A program made the translations under genes and the position numbers. A stretch of 64,000 bases of DNA, from contig NZ_AWGD01000037.1 in NCBI RefSeq assembly GCF_000495795.1, positions 62,001 through 126,000 on the forward strand, given 5' to 3'. The notes below the pieces were generated by a model that saw nothing but the letters and a program-made list of their open reading frames with translations, was not told the origin of the DNA and did not search any database. Positions within the stretch are counted from its first letter, which is position 1. Each line of letters begins with the position of its first letter. Positions 35,671-44,353 of the stretch are shown piece after piece. The DNA is from Asticcacaulis sp. AC460 (GTDB taxonomy: Bacteria; Pseudomonadota; Alphaproteobacteria; Caulobacterales; Caulobacteraceae).

Positions 35671-36003
35671 TCAGTCCTGATAGCGGTCCCGGCGCGGTCG
35701 CAGGATATCCATGCGACCGCCACCGCTGAACGATTCCGGAAAATCAAGAATGTCGCTGCGGGTGCGGCGGCCCTTGCGCACCTTGTCCAGCGCGGAGTTG
35801 ATCGTCGCCGTGGTGACCTCGAAGGCCGGCGTCTTCTTGCGGAACAGGTCGCCCAGCCCACGTTTCTCGGTCGTCAGGCGCACGGTCTGGTGCGTCGTGC
35901 CGATAGCGGCCTGGTCGGCGGCGCGGGCGATCATGCGCTCGGCGCGGTCGTTCCAGCTGCGGATATCGTCAGCCAGAATCTGGGGATTAATCGGCTTTTC
36001 CAT
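35671..36003 (-). CDS. Hypothetical partner of the Ntn-hydrolase-like protein
   Basis: The 110-residue soluble, charged protein is helical at the N-terminus (ILADDIRSWNDRAERMIARAADQAAIG) with a basic centre (KRGLGDLFRKKTPAF). I recognise no family. It starts 3 bp after the stop of the upstream 415-residue gene, so the two are co-translated and probably act together. Confidence 0.7.
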   Translation of the reverse strand: MEKPINPQILADDIRSWNDRAERMIARAADQAAIGTTHQTVRLTTEKRGLGDLFRKKTPAFEVTTATINSALDKVRKGRRTRSDILDFPESFSGGGRMDILRPRRDRYQD

Positions 36004-36006
36004 GAT

Positions 36007-37254
36007 TCAATCCTTCCAGAAGTATCGGCCGGGTTCCATGGCCAGGATGCGGATCGGGCGCGACACGCCGTCGTCGCGCATCAGCTCGTGCTCGACAACG
36101 GGCAGTTCCATGAACTTGCCGGCATAGTTGGCCAGGATACCGGCATTGGCGGTTTCCAGCAGCGGCCACAGCTTGCGTGTCGCCTGGTCGTGGCGCGCCT
36201 GACGGGCGACACTGGCGCCGATCAGCGGCGCGACCAGGGCCAGGTTGTCGAGCCGGCTGGCCAGGGCCTTGGCCAGGGCCGGCTGGCTGCGGGCGGTTTC
36301 CCCAAGCGCCGCCGTCAGCTCGCGGTAGATGTAGCTGGCGCTGACCATATGGGTGATGTGCTCATAGGCCGGGGTGGCGCCGTACATGAAGGCGCGGGTC
36401 ATGGCATCCTGGGCGAAGGTGGCCGCGATGATCGGGTTGGTCCGCGGTTTGGGCGCGATGGCGCCGACCGGACCGGCCTTGAGGATGCCGCCGAACGAGC
36501 CCAGGAATTCGAGATGGACCATCGAAGGGGCCGAACCGGCGCCGTCGAAACCGGCGATCGCCAGGCCGGTCAGGAACATCAACGACCGCGCCGGCAGCCA
36601 TTCGACCAGGACCGAGGCGGCGGCCAGGTCGCGCAGCGGCGCGACGGACTTTTCCGGAAACGCGGCGCCATCCAGCATCTGGCCGAGGAAATGTTCGAGA
36701 TACTGTCCCAGATGGGCCTGCAGGAAGGGCGCCAGGCGCGGCGACTCCGGCAGCAGGGTACGCGCCACCGGCTGGCCCTTGGCGTCGTGGCCGGCGAACA
36801 TGACCTCCTGGGTCAGCCGCGCCAGCGCCTGGGCGGCGGTCTCGGGACTGACCGGCTTGCCCTCTTCCCAGCCGAAGGTCTTCAAGCAGTCGCCGAAGTC
36901 GAGCAGGAAGCTGATCATATAGCGGCCGAAGCTGATCTGTTCGGCCTTGTCGTCGCCCTTGAGCTGGTCGCCGGAAAGAAAACGGATCAGGTTCTGCGCC
37001 TGGTCCCTGACCGGGCCGCGCCGGCCGGGATGGGCTTCGCGGAACTGGCCGATGACGGCGCTCCACGGCAGGCCGGCGAAATCGCCGCCGCCATAGACCA
37101 TGACGGCGACGGGGCCGGCTTCGTTCAGGATATGGATTTTCTCGATGCCGCCCTGGGAGACGCTGCTGCCGTTACCGGTATCCAGGATGGTCACGGCGCT
37201 GTCCGCGCCCATGGCCACCGCTTCCAGGTTCATCAACAAGACTTCGCTTGTCAT
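36007..37254 (-). CDS. Proteasome-fold (Ntn-hydrolase-like) protein
   Basis: The 415-residue protein has an N-terminus (MTSEVLLMNLEAVAMGADSAVTI, then GGIEKIHIL and PVAVMVYGGGDFAGLPWSAVI) that follows the HslV/proteasome-beta pattern. Thr2 would be the nucleophile after Met removal, Asp18 and Lys39 sit where Asp17 and Lys33 lie in HslV, and the glycine loop follows. The C-terminal 200 residues are helical and have no counterpart in HslV. Such proteins exist scattered in bacteria with no known role. AGGGGC lies 5 nt before the ATG. It is the first gene of a pair. Confidence 0.7.
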   Translation of the reverse strand: MTSEVLLMNLEAVAMGADSAVTILDTGNGSSVSQGGIEKIHILNEAGPVAVMVYGGGDFAGLPWSAVIGQFREAHPGRRGPVRDQAQNLIRFLSGDQLKGDDKAEQISFGRYMISFLLDFGDCLKTFGWEEGKPVSPETAAQALARLTQEVMFAGHDAKGQPVARTLLPESPRLAPFLQAHLGQYLEHFLGQMLDGAAFPEKSVAPLRDLAAASVLVEWLPARSLMFLTGLAIAGFDGAGSAPSMVHLEFLGSFGGILKAGPVGAIAPKPRTNPIIAATFAQDAMTRAFMYGATPAYEHITHMVSASYIYRELTAALGETARSQPALAKALASRLDNLALVAPLIGASVARQARHDQATRKLWPLLETANAGILANYAGKFMELPVVEHELMRDDGVSRPIRILAMEPGRYFWKD

Positions 37255-37310
37255 CGCCGCCCCTCACTTGCTTAAGACGACATTAACAAATGGACGGCCG
37301 ATAGCAAACA

Positions 37311-37343
37311 AAAACCCCGCCAGGCAGAACCTGACGGGGTTTG
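37311..37343 (-). terminator. Intrinsic terminator after rplT
   Basis: AAACCCCGCCAGG and CCTGACGGGGTTT pair, with one C-A mismatch, over a 5-nt loop. It lies 21 bp beyond the rplT stop and ends the ribosomal-protein operon before the unrelated downstream genes. Confidence 0.85.
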
Positions 37344-37364
37344 AGCTGTAACTTGAAAGTTCGC

Positions 37365-37724
37365 TTACGCGGCCAGGGCCGTGCGCACCTTCTCGGCGAT
37401 CGCCTTGAAGCCGGCTTCGTCGTTCATGGCGACGTCGGACAGCACCTTGCGGTCGATGTCGATACCCGCAACATCCAGGCCGTGGATGAACTGCGAATAG
37501 GTGAAGCCTTCGATCCGGGCCGCCGCGTTGATGCGCTGGATCCACAGGCTGCGGAAGTTGCGCTTCTTGGTGCGGCGGTCGCGGTAGGCGTACTGGCCGG
37601 CCTTGTCGACGGCCGCCTTGGCGGTGCGGATGGTGTTCTTGCGGCGGCCATAGAAACCCTTGGCGAGCTTCAGGACCTTTTTGTGCTTGGCGTGCGAAGT
37701 TACGCCTCTTTTAACGCGGGCCAT
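37365..37724 (-). CDS. rplT: 50S ribosomal protein L20
   Basis: At 119 residues this is canonical L20: basic N-terminal tail ([29 protein letters not shown]) and a globular domain with [21 protein letters not shown]. It binds 23S rRNA and is needed early in large-subunit assembly. It is co-transcribed with rpmI, 15 bp upstream. No infC gene precedes the pair here. Confidence 0.98.
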   Translation of the reverse strand: MARVKRGVTSHAKHKKVLKLAKGFYGRRKNTIRTAKAAVDKAGQYAYRDRRTKKRNFRSLWIQRINAAARIEGFTYSQFIHGLDVAGIDIDRKVLSDVAMNDEAGFKAIAEKVRTALAA

Positions 37725-37739
37725 GTGTCTAGCTCCCTC

Positions 37740-37937
37740 TTAGGCGTACGGCATGTAGGATTTGATCTTGATCGTATCGGCGTCCGACATAACCTGCGTG
37801 CCGCGGTTTTGACGGATATATTTGCCGTTGTGCGAGATCAAACGGTGGCGCTTGCCGGCGACGCCGGCCTTGGCCTTGCCAGAGGCAGTAAAGCGGAAGC
37901 GCTTCTTGGCGCCCGACTTGGTCTTCAGTTTTGACAT
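37740..37937 (-). CDS. rpmI: 50S ribosomal protein L35
   Basis: 65-residue L35 with the typical [21 protein letters not shown] start and HRLISHN motif. First gene of the rpmI-rplT operon. The usual partner infC is not adjacent; upstream is the convergently spaced S9 peptidase gene on the same strand. Confidence 0.98.
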   Translation of the reverse strand: MSKLKTKSGAKKRFRFTASGKAKAGVAGKRHRLISHNGKYIRQNRGTQVMSDADTIKIKSYMPYA

Positions 37938-38062
37938 TTCGATTACGGCCGGCTAGGGCCGCCCTTCTTAGGGGGTGATGACACCGCCCAGGCATGTCAT
38001 GGGCCCGGCGGGTCGGAAGAACGCGGGGCATTACAGGAAAACCCCGCGCCTGACAAGTCCTT

Positions 38063-40306
38063 CTATGGATTCCATTTCAGCAGGAAGTCCGTCACGGCTT
38101 GCGCCGTCTGCAAACGGCAGGTTTCCTTCGTCAGTTCGTGGTCGCAGTCGGTCAGTTGTACGTACTCCGCGCGGCCCTTGGCGGCGTCACGCATCGTGCG
38201 GCTCTGACCCGGCGGCACAGTCTGGTCGTTCTCGCCGTGCAACAGCAGGGTCGGCACGATCTGCTCCGCCCGGTCCGTCGGTGACGGCGCGCCGGCGCCG
38301 AGATAGCGCTTCAGGGTCGCTTCCGAACCCCTGACCGGCTTGAGCGCGCGCGGCCACGTCTTGTCGGGTTCCAGCCCGCCCATATCGTCCGGGTCGGGCA
38401 GGGGACGGTGGGCGTGAACCCAGGCCGTATAGGCGGGAATGTCGGAAATCCCGCCGATAGACACAGCGCAGCGATAGACGCCGTCGCCGGCCACTGCGCC
38501 CGACAGCGCCGCATAACCGCCGTAGCCCGAGCCGACGATACAGACGCGCTTCGGATCGGCGATGCCCTCGGCGGCCAGGTAACGCGCGCCATCGCTCAGG
38601 TCGCTGAGCATCTTGCCGCTCCATTCGCCGTAACCGGCCGCCACGAAGGCCGCGCCGGCATTGTCCGAACCGCGGTAGTTGGGCTGCAGCACGGCAAAGC
38701 CGCGCGAGGCGATCGACTGGGCCAGCCAGTTGAAGCTCTGCGCATCATGGCCCTGGGGACCGTCGTGGGGCAGGACCACCAGCGGCAGGTTGCGGCTTTC
38801 GGGGCGAGACGGCACGGTCAGTATGGCATTGATCTCCAGACCGTCGGCGCTCTGGTAGGTGACCACCGACTGGCGGGCGATCCATTCGGCGGGAATGGCT
38901 GGATGATCGTTACCCAGGTCGACGAAACTGCCCTTGGCCAGGTCGAGATAATAGTAGCCGCCGGCATCGACATCGCCCTGAGTCGAGATGATCATCCGCC
39001 GCGGATCTTTTGCCGTGGCAACGACCGTGACGGCCTCACCGGGCGCCGACTCTGCCGCTGCGGCATAGACCTTGGACAGGCCGGGATCGAGCAGGGCATA
39101 GGCCGGGCTCTCGCCGAAACGGGCCATCCCGGCGGCGCGTCCGGTCGCCGGATGGAAGATGATCCGGTCGTAAAGGGCGTCGCCACCGAATTCCCGCAGT
39201 TCGCCCTCCGGCGAGAGCTCGAAATAGCCGTAGCTGCCGCCGGTCTTGCGGTCCATGATCACGATGGACTGACCGTCTATGCCGTACCCCATCAGCTGCG
39301 GCGCGAAACTGACCCGGCCTTCCAGCTTGCGCGACAGCACGGGCTTCCATTTTTTGCCCTCACGCCTTTCGACCGTCAGGGTTTCCTTGGCGTAGTCATA
39401 CACCGAACGCGCGACCGGATTGCCCTGCGCATCCAGCAGCCAATCGTCGGGATAGCGGAAGTTGCGGTCGAGATCACCGCCGCCGTCATCCACCATCCGG
39501 CCGTTGCCGGTGACCGGATCGACCTGCCACAGATAGACCCGCTGGGTCGGCTGCTCGTTCATCGACTCGCCGCGCAGTTCCAGGAAGGCGCCGTTTAGCG
39601 TGGTTTTGCCTCCGGCGGTGATAACGGCGGGCAGGTCCAGGGCGGCGTGATGATACTCGCTCATCCCCGTGCCGATCTGGGTGGCGGTTTCGGCCTTCAG
39701 GTCGACCACGATAATGGCGCTGGTGGCGCGCGCGCCGTAGTGGATGCAGGCCGGCGATTTCAGCCGGCTGAGCGTGCTGAAGGCGAGAGCGGACTCGACG
39801 GCGGCGACGCCAGAGCCCGGGCCATTATTGGGATCCTTAAGGTCGACATTGGGCCGCTGCTGCATGGTGGCGAAGCTATTCTGAGCCTGCTGGTTGACGC
39901 CATTCGGGCAGGTGCTGCGCAGGCCGGTGCTGGTATGGGCGACCATCAGGTGATCGTTGCCGACAAAACCGATCGTGGACAGGGGCTCGTCGGCCAGCTT
40001 GATGGCCTTCTTGCTGCCATCCTCGACATTATAGAGCGCCAGCAGATGGCTGTCGTCGACATGGGTGGTGAAAGCGACGCGCGTTCCGTCGGCCGACAGG
40101 GCGATCTTTTCGATGCGCGCCGCCTTGACGAACATGTCCAGCGGCGGCAGCGGATCGGCGGCCGCCGGCCGCACGCGGATACGGCCCTTGACCACGACGG
40201 GCGCGTCCTGGTGTTCCGCAGCCTGGGCCCATAAGGGAGCCGTGGCGGCAAGCGCAGCCATGGCAAGAGTCTGCCAAAGCATGAGCTTCCAAAGTTTCGT
40301 CTTCAT
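38063..40306 (-). CDS. S9-family (prolyl oligopeptidase-like) peptidase, secreted
   Basis: The 747-residue protein has a signal peptide (ending WAQAAE), a beta-propeller-like central region and a C-terminal alpha/beta-hydrolase. Its Ser is in GSGYGGYAALSG, Asp in HGENDQTVPPGQS and His in CDHELTKE. It is a dipeptidyl- or acylaminoacyl-peptidase type. GGGGGG precedes the ATG at 40306; the longer frame to 40522 reads antisense-like sequence. It probably digests peptides in the periplasm alongside the M16 peptidase at 44.4 kb. Confidence 0.9.
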   Translation of the reverse strand: MKTKLWKLMLWQTLAMAALAATAPLWAQAAEHQDAPVVVKGRIRVRPAAADPLPPLDMFVKAARIEKIALSADGTRVAFTTHVDDSHLLALYNVEDGSKKAIKLADEPLSTIGFVGNDHLMVAHTSTGLRSTCPNGVNQQAQNSFATMQQRPNVDLKDPNNGPGSGVAAVESALAFSTLSRLKSPACIHYGARATSAIIVVDLKAETATQIGTGMSEYHHAALDLPAVITAGGKTTLNGAFLELRGESMNEQPTQRVYLWQVDPVTGNGRMVDDGGGDLDRNFRYPDDWLLDAQGNPVARSVYDYAKETLTVERREGKKWKPVLSRKLEGRVSFAPQLMGYGIDGQSIVIMDRKTGGSYGYFELSPEGELREFGGDALYDRIIFHPATGRAAGMARFGESPAYALLDPGLSKVYAAAAESAPGEAVTVVATAKDPRRMIISTQGDVDAGGYYYLDLAKGSFVDLGNDHPAIPAEWIARQSVVTYQSADGLEINAILTVPSRPESRNLPLVVLPHDGPQGHDAQSFNWLAQSIASRGFAVLQPNYRGSDNAGAAFVAAGYGEWSGKMLSDLSDGARYLAAEGIADPKRVCIVGSGYGGYAALSGAVAGDGVYRCAVSIGGISDIPAYTAWVHAHRPLPDPDDMGGLEPDKTWPRALKPVRGSEATLKRYLGAGAPSPTDRAEQIVPTLLLHGENDQTVPPGQSRTMRDAAKGRAEYVQLTDCDHELTKETCRLQTAQAVTDFLLKWNP

Positions 40307-40515
40307 GATTTCCCCCCATTTGTGACGATTGTTTTGGTAATTATGACTCTTACCCAGCGTCAAAGCAAGTTTACGGCAACGCCGCCGGCCGCTTGAGTGC
40401 CGCCCGGCCGCAAAGACCTCGTGTCGTCCCCTCCGGCCCTGCACCAGGACGATCAGGATTCGACGAACCGCATTTTTTGGGGTATCGCTTGGAAAAAAAG
40501 GGTAGGGCCAAACTA

Positions 40516-41697
40516 ATGCCAAAAGAGAACCAATTGTCGCGAGTCGGCGCTATCGACCTGGTGCGCGCCCTGACCATGGTGCTGATGATCTTCGTCAACG
40601 ACCTGTGGTCGCTGAAGGGCATTCCGGCGTGGCTGGAGCATGTCGAAGGCGGGGTCGACGGCATGGGCCTGGCCGATACGGTCTTCCCGGCCTTCCTGTT
40701 CATCGTCGGCCTGTCCCTGCCGTTCGCTGTGTCCAGCCGCCAGGCGCGCGGCGACAGCCCGTTAAGCCAGATCCTCCACGTCCTCAGCCGTTCGGTGGCC
40801 CTGCTGGTCATGGGCGTCTTCCTGGTCAATGGCGAAACCCTCCATGACGCCACCGGCGTGCCGCGTCTGGTGTGGAACGTGTTGAGCTGTATCTGCTTTA
40901 TCCTGATCTGGAACAGCTATCCGAAGTCGATGAACCTGTGGCTCCAACGCGGGCTGAAAGCCCTGGGCGCCGCCGTCCTGCTGGTCATGGCCTACAGGTA
41001 CCGCGGCGGCGACGGCACGGAAACCTTTGCGCCGCAGTGGTGGGGCATACTCGGCTTGATCGGCTGGGCCTATCTGGCGGCCGGCCTGGTCACCGTCCTG
41101 GCCCAGGGGCGCCTGATCGTGCTGAGCCTGGCCTGGCTGGCCTTCGCGGGTTTGAGCGTCGCCTGGGCGGCAGGTAAGGTGCCGGGCGTGCTGCACATCA
41201 TCCCCGAAGCCATCATCGGTGGCACCCTGACGGCTCTGGTCCTGGGCGGGGCGGTTATCGGCCGGATGTTTCAGCTGTGGCAGCCCAAAAATGACAATCT
41301 GCGCATGACCCTGGCCTTTGCCGCCATCGCCGTGGCCCTGGTGGCGCTGGGCTTCTACACCCGTCAGTTCTGGGGGATTTCTAAGCTGTCGGCGACCCCG
41401 GCCTGGCTGTTCCTGTGCAGCGCCATGACCCTGACCGCCTTTGTCGTCCTGTACTGGATCGGCGATGTCGCCAAACAGGGCAAGTGGTTCGGCTTCGTCA
41501 AACCGGCCGGTACCGACACCCTGCTGTGCTACCTGATGCCCTATTTCCTGTACGCCGCCATGGTCTACAGCACGCTTCAGTTGCCGGAACTGCTGACCAC
41601 CGGTGGGCCAGGTCTGATCAAGTCGCTGCTGCTGGCCTTGATCTGCGTGTGGATTGCCGGCGGCCTGAGCAAGCTGGGCGTGAAGCTGAAGCTGTAG
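40516..41697 (+). CDS. DUF5009/heparan-alpha-glucosaminide acetyltransferase-like membrane protein
   Basis: The 393-residue membrane protein has about ten helices. The N-terminal GAIDLVRALTMVLMIFVNDL and DTVFPAFLFIVGLSLPFAV match the family that includes heparan-alpha-glucosaminide N-acetyltransferase and bacterial NagX. The likely role is acetyl transfer to a sugar across the inner membrane. The ATG at 40516 opens a clean N-terminus; the upstream frame is not conserved-looking. It is divergent from the S9 peptidase gene. Confidence 0.82.
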   Translation: MPKENQLSRVGAIDLVRALTMVLMIFVNDLWSLKGIPAWLEHVEGGVDGMGLADTVFPAFLFIVGLSLPFAVSSRQARGDSPLSQILHVLSRSVALLVMGVFLVNGETLHDATGVPRLVWNVLSCICFILIWNSYPKSMNLWLQRGLKALGAAVLLVMAYRYRGGDGTETFAPQWWGILGLIGWAYLAAGLVTVLAQGRLIVLSLAWLAFAGLSVAWAAGKVPGVLHIIPEAIIGGTLTALVLGGAVIGRMFQLWQPKNDNLRMTLAFAAIAVALVALGFYTRQFWGISKLSATPAWLFLCSAMTLTAFVVLYWIGDVAKQGKWFGFVKPAGTDTLLCYLMPYFLYAAMVYSTLQLPELLTTGGPGLIKSLLLALICVWIAGGLSKLGVKLKL

Positions 41698-41700
41698 GCC

Positions 41701-42348
41701 TTACCCCAGCGATCGGGCGATCGCCTCGCTGCACGCCTTGCTGACCTGGAAGCTGGTGCCCTCCATCTGGGCGGGATTGAACTTGAGCAGGCCCAGGCCG
41801 CGCTCGGGCAGCCAGCCGTAATAGCGCGACACCACGTCCATCAGCTTCTGCGGCGTGGGCTGGGAGATCTCCATGCCGGCCTCATAGGGCGCCGCCACCG
41901 AGCCGTTCTCCTGGTTCATCCACATCACGCCCCACAACCGGCCGTAATAGACATCCAGGAAGATCCGGTCGAACAGGTTGGGCCGCCAGATCACGACATT
42001 GGACAGGACGGAATAGGTCAACCGGTCGGTGTCGCTGTAGAACGACCAGCGCGGTGTCAGCTTCCAGCGCCGGGCGATGCGCGCGATGCGCTTGCGGTGC
42101 ACGGCATTCTCATTGGGCGAGGTCAGAACCGACATCCAGCACGCCTGGCCGTTGCCCAGCGCCGCTTCGGCCACCTTGTTGAACCGCTGGATCAGGTAGC
42201 GCAGTTCCACATGGTCGCGGCAGGTCTGGCGATTTTCGGGCAGGAGGTGGAAACGCGTCAGGTTCCAGTCCGGCGTGTTGCGCAGGATGTGCGGGATCGG
42301 CCACGAATTGGGGTGGTAGGCCAGCCAGTCGCTCTGATACGGATCCAA
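41701..42348 (-). CDS. Hypothetical protein
   Basis: The 215-residue soluble protein is Trp/Tyr/Arg-rich (LAYHPNSWPIPHILRNTPDWNLTRFHLLPENRQTCRDHVELRYLIQRF). I recognise no family. The only in-frame start near the top is a TTG at 42348, with AAAGG 11-15 nt upstream, which is weak. It lies 19 bp after the MFS transporter stop on the same strand, so it may be co-transcribed. Its end lies 3 bp from the convergent membrane-protein gene. Confidence 0.6.
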   Translation of the reverse strand: MDPYQSDWLAYHPNSWPIPHILRNTPDWNLTRFHLLPENRQTCRDHVELRYLIQRFNKVAEAALGNGQACWMSVLTSPNENAVHRKRIARIARRWKLTPRWSFYSDTDRLTYSVLSNVVIWRPNLFDRIFLDVYYGRLWGVMWMNQENGSVAAPYEAGMEISQPTPQKLMDVVSRYYGWLPERGLGLLKFNPAQMEGTSFQVSKACSEAIARSLG

Positions 42349-42367
42349 TCGGGTTTGCCTTTCTTGT

Positions 42368-43717
42368 CTACTGGGCTTTTCTCAGGCGGCCGACCTGCAG
42401 CGCCAGAAGGGCGGCGGGTATGGTCAGGGCAGCGCCCATCCACAGCGGGGCATTGGGGCCGATGGTGCTGAACAGCGCGCCGGCGATTATCGGGCCGGTG
42501 ATGCGGGCGATAGCGCTGGTCGACATGTTCAGCCCAAGCATGCCGCCCAGGCGGTCGGACGGGGTGGTGATGGAAATAATGGCGCAGATGGTCGGAAAGA
42601 TGACCGACTGGCCGATGGTGCCCAGCACGACGATAGGGGCAATAAGGGCTTCGACATTGTGCAGGCTCTGCAGGGCGAAGCTGAGCCCGAAAAGGAACAG
42701 GCCGCAGGCCAGAACCTTGCTTTCCCCCCATCGCCGGACCAGCGGCCGCATGACCACCAGCAGCATGATGACGGCCGTGGCGCCGATGATCGGGAAAATG
42801 GTAGCCGTCTTCATGACGCTCCAGCCGAACCGTACCTTGACCCACAGGCTGAAGGTGGCTTCCAGGCTGGCGAAGGTGGCCATGTAGCACAGGGTGGACA
42901 GAATGACCCGCAGCGTGACCGGGCTTCTCAGAGCGTCCTTCAGATTATGCAGGATCGGCGGCGGAGCGCTTGTCTGGGTGCGTTGGCGGCTTTCGCGCAG
43001 GTACAGCATGACCGTGGCGCAGGCCAGGGCCGACAGGATGGCCGCGGCGAACAGGGGCGGGCGGAATTCGCCGCCCGGTATGTGTTCGCGGCTGAGCAAG
43101 CCGCCGATGATCGGGCCGACCACGATCCCCAGCGCGAAGGCGGCGCCGACCAGGCTCATGCGCGAGGCGCGCTGGTCCGGCCGCGACACGTCCGAGACAT
43201 AGGACTGGATGGTTGAGATATTGCCGGAACTGAGGCCGCCGACGAAGCGGATGGCGATGGCCACCCAGATATTGGGGGCGAAGGCCAGGGCGACATAGAG
43301 CGGTACGCTGAGCGCCGTGGTCAGGATCAGGATAGGTTTTCGCCCGATCCGGTCGGACAGGCGGCCGAAATAAGGTTCACCGAAGAACTGCCCCAGATAG
43401 AAGCTGCTGAACATCAACGTGACCTGCCACGGTTCGGCGTTCAGGCTGGACGCGAAGAAAGGGATCAGCGGCATCAGGACGGCGGAGCCGGCCTGGTTGA
43501 CGAAGGCCACGGCCAGCATGGCGGCCAGGGGGCCATTGTCGCGGATATACACCCGCATCTGACGCAGCAATCCGGCGCGGAAGAAGGTGCGGGTATTGCG
43601 CGGATCGTCGTCTTCGTCCGGTGCGTCCCAGATCGGGGCCGGTTCTGCCCGGGCTGGTTCCGCCGCGGACACGGCAAGGTCTTCCAGCGATGACGGGGCA
43701 GGTTTAAGCTCGGACAT
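42368..43717 (-). CDS. MFS transporter (multidrug-efflux type)
   Basis: The 449-residue protein has 12 predicted helices after an unusual 60-residue hydrophilic, acidic N-terminus (SELKPAPSSLEDLAVSAAEPARAEPAPIWDAPDEDDDPRN). The loop 2-3 MFS motif is FGRLSDRIGRKPILIL, and GPIIGGLLS is the motif C of proton-coupled drug antiporters. The substrate is unknown. It is followed by a hypothetical gene in the same direction. Confidence 0.88.
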   Translation of the reverse strand: MSELKPAPSSLEDLAVSAAEPARAEPAPIWDAPDEDDDPRNTRTFFRAGLLRQMRVYIRDNGPLAAMLAVAFVNQAGSAVLMPLIPFFASSLNAEPWQVTLMFSSFYLGQFFGEPYFGRLSDRIGRKPILILTTALSVPLYVALAFAPNIWVAIAIRFVGGLSSGNISTIQSYVSDVSRPDQRASRMSLVGAAFALGIVVGPIIGGLLSREHIPGGEFRPPLFAAAILSALACATVMLYLRESRQRTQTSAPPPILHNLKDALRSPVTLRVILSTLCYMATFASLEATFSLWVKVRFGWSVMKTATIFPIIGATAVIMLLVVMRPLVRRWGESKVLACGLFLFGLSFALQSLHNVEALIAPIVVLGTIGQSVIFPTICAIISITTPSDRLGGMLGLNMSTSAIARITGPIIAGALFSTIGPNAPLWMGAALTIPAALLALQVGRLRKAQ

Positions 43718-43865
43718 TGCGGAGGTATAGCGGATTTGTCGGTCATTGCGAACGTTTCTTTATCGCAAGTGCGTGATGAAATCCGCGCCACAAACGGCCG
43801 CGCAATCGCCGTGTACCTTCGTGCGGAACTCTGTTAGGCTGAGCTTAAGACACAGGGGGAATTCA

Positions 43866-44327
43866 ATGCGTCGACTGAGTATTGTCACCGCCATTGCGGT
43901 TGTCGCCATCGTGACCGGATGCGCCACGGCGGAGGGATATCGTCAGCGTCTCGACCTGATGGCCGGCACGCACAGCGACCAGCTTCAGGTGGATTGGGGA
44001 CCACCCGACCGGGTGTCGCCGCTCAGCAACGGCAACGAAATGTGGGTCTATACCAAGACCCAGGTCCACCATTCCGGCAATTCCTATTCCCAGGTGGCGA
44101 CCGGTTCCTACCAGGAACACTACACCGACAAGCACGGCAAGAAGAAGACCCGGACCGTCACCACCTACGAACCGGTCTGGGTGCCGCCCGAAACCTGGGA
44201 AACCCAATGTGAAACCCGCTTCGTCATCGGGCCCGACCAGAAGGTCATCAGTTCGGGCTTCGAAGGTCCCGACTGTGTCGCCGAAGAGGCCAAGCCGCGG
44301 TCGTCCGGCCGCGACGACGGGCGCTAA
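43866..44327 (+). CDS. Hypothetical lipoprotein
   Basis: The 153-residue protein has a signal and lipobox-like TGCA (residues 17-20). The mature part begins EGYRQRLDLMAGTHSDQLQVDWGPPDRVSPLSNGNEMWVYTK, the SmpA/BamE-like pattern of a small outer-membrane lipoprotein, but no family is certain. AGGGGGAA precedes the ATG at 43866; the frame is open from 43746 without support. The next gene begins 26 bp later. Confidence 0.78.
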   Translation: MRRLSIVTAIAVVAIVTGCATAEGYRQRLDLMAGTHSDQLQVDWGPPDRVSPLSNGNEMWVYTKTQVHHSGNSYSQVATGSYQEHYTDKHGKKKTRTVTTYEPVWVPPETWETQCETRFVIGPDQKVISSGFEGPDCVAEEAKPRSSGRDDGR

Positions 44328-44353
44328 CTTGATAACCAGGAACTGAGATCAGA

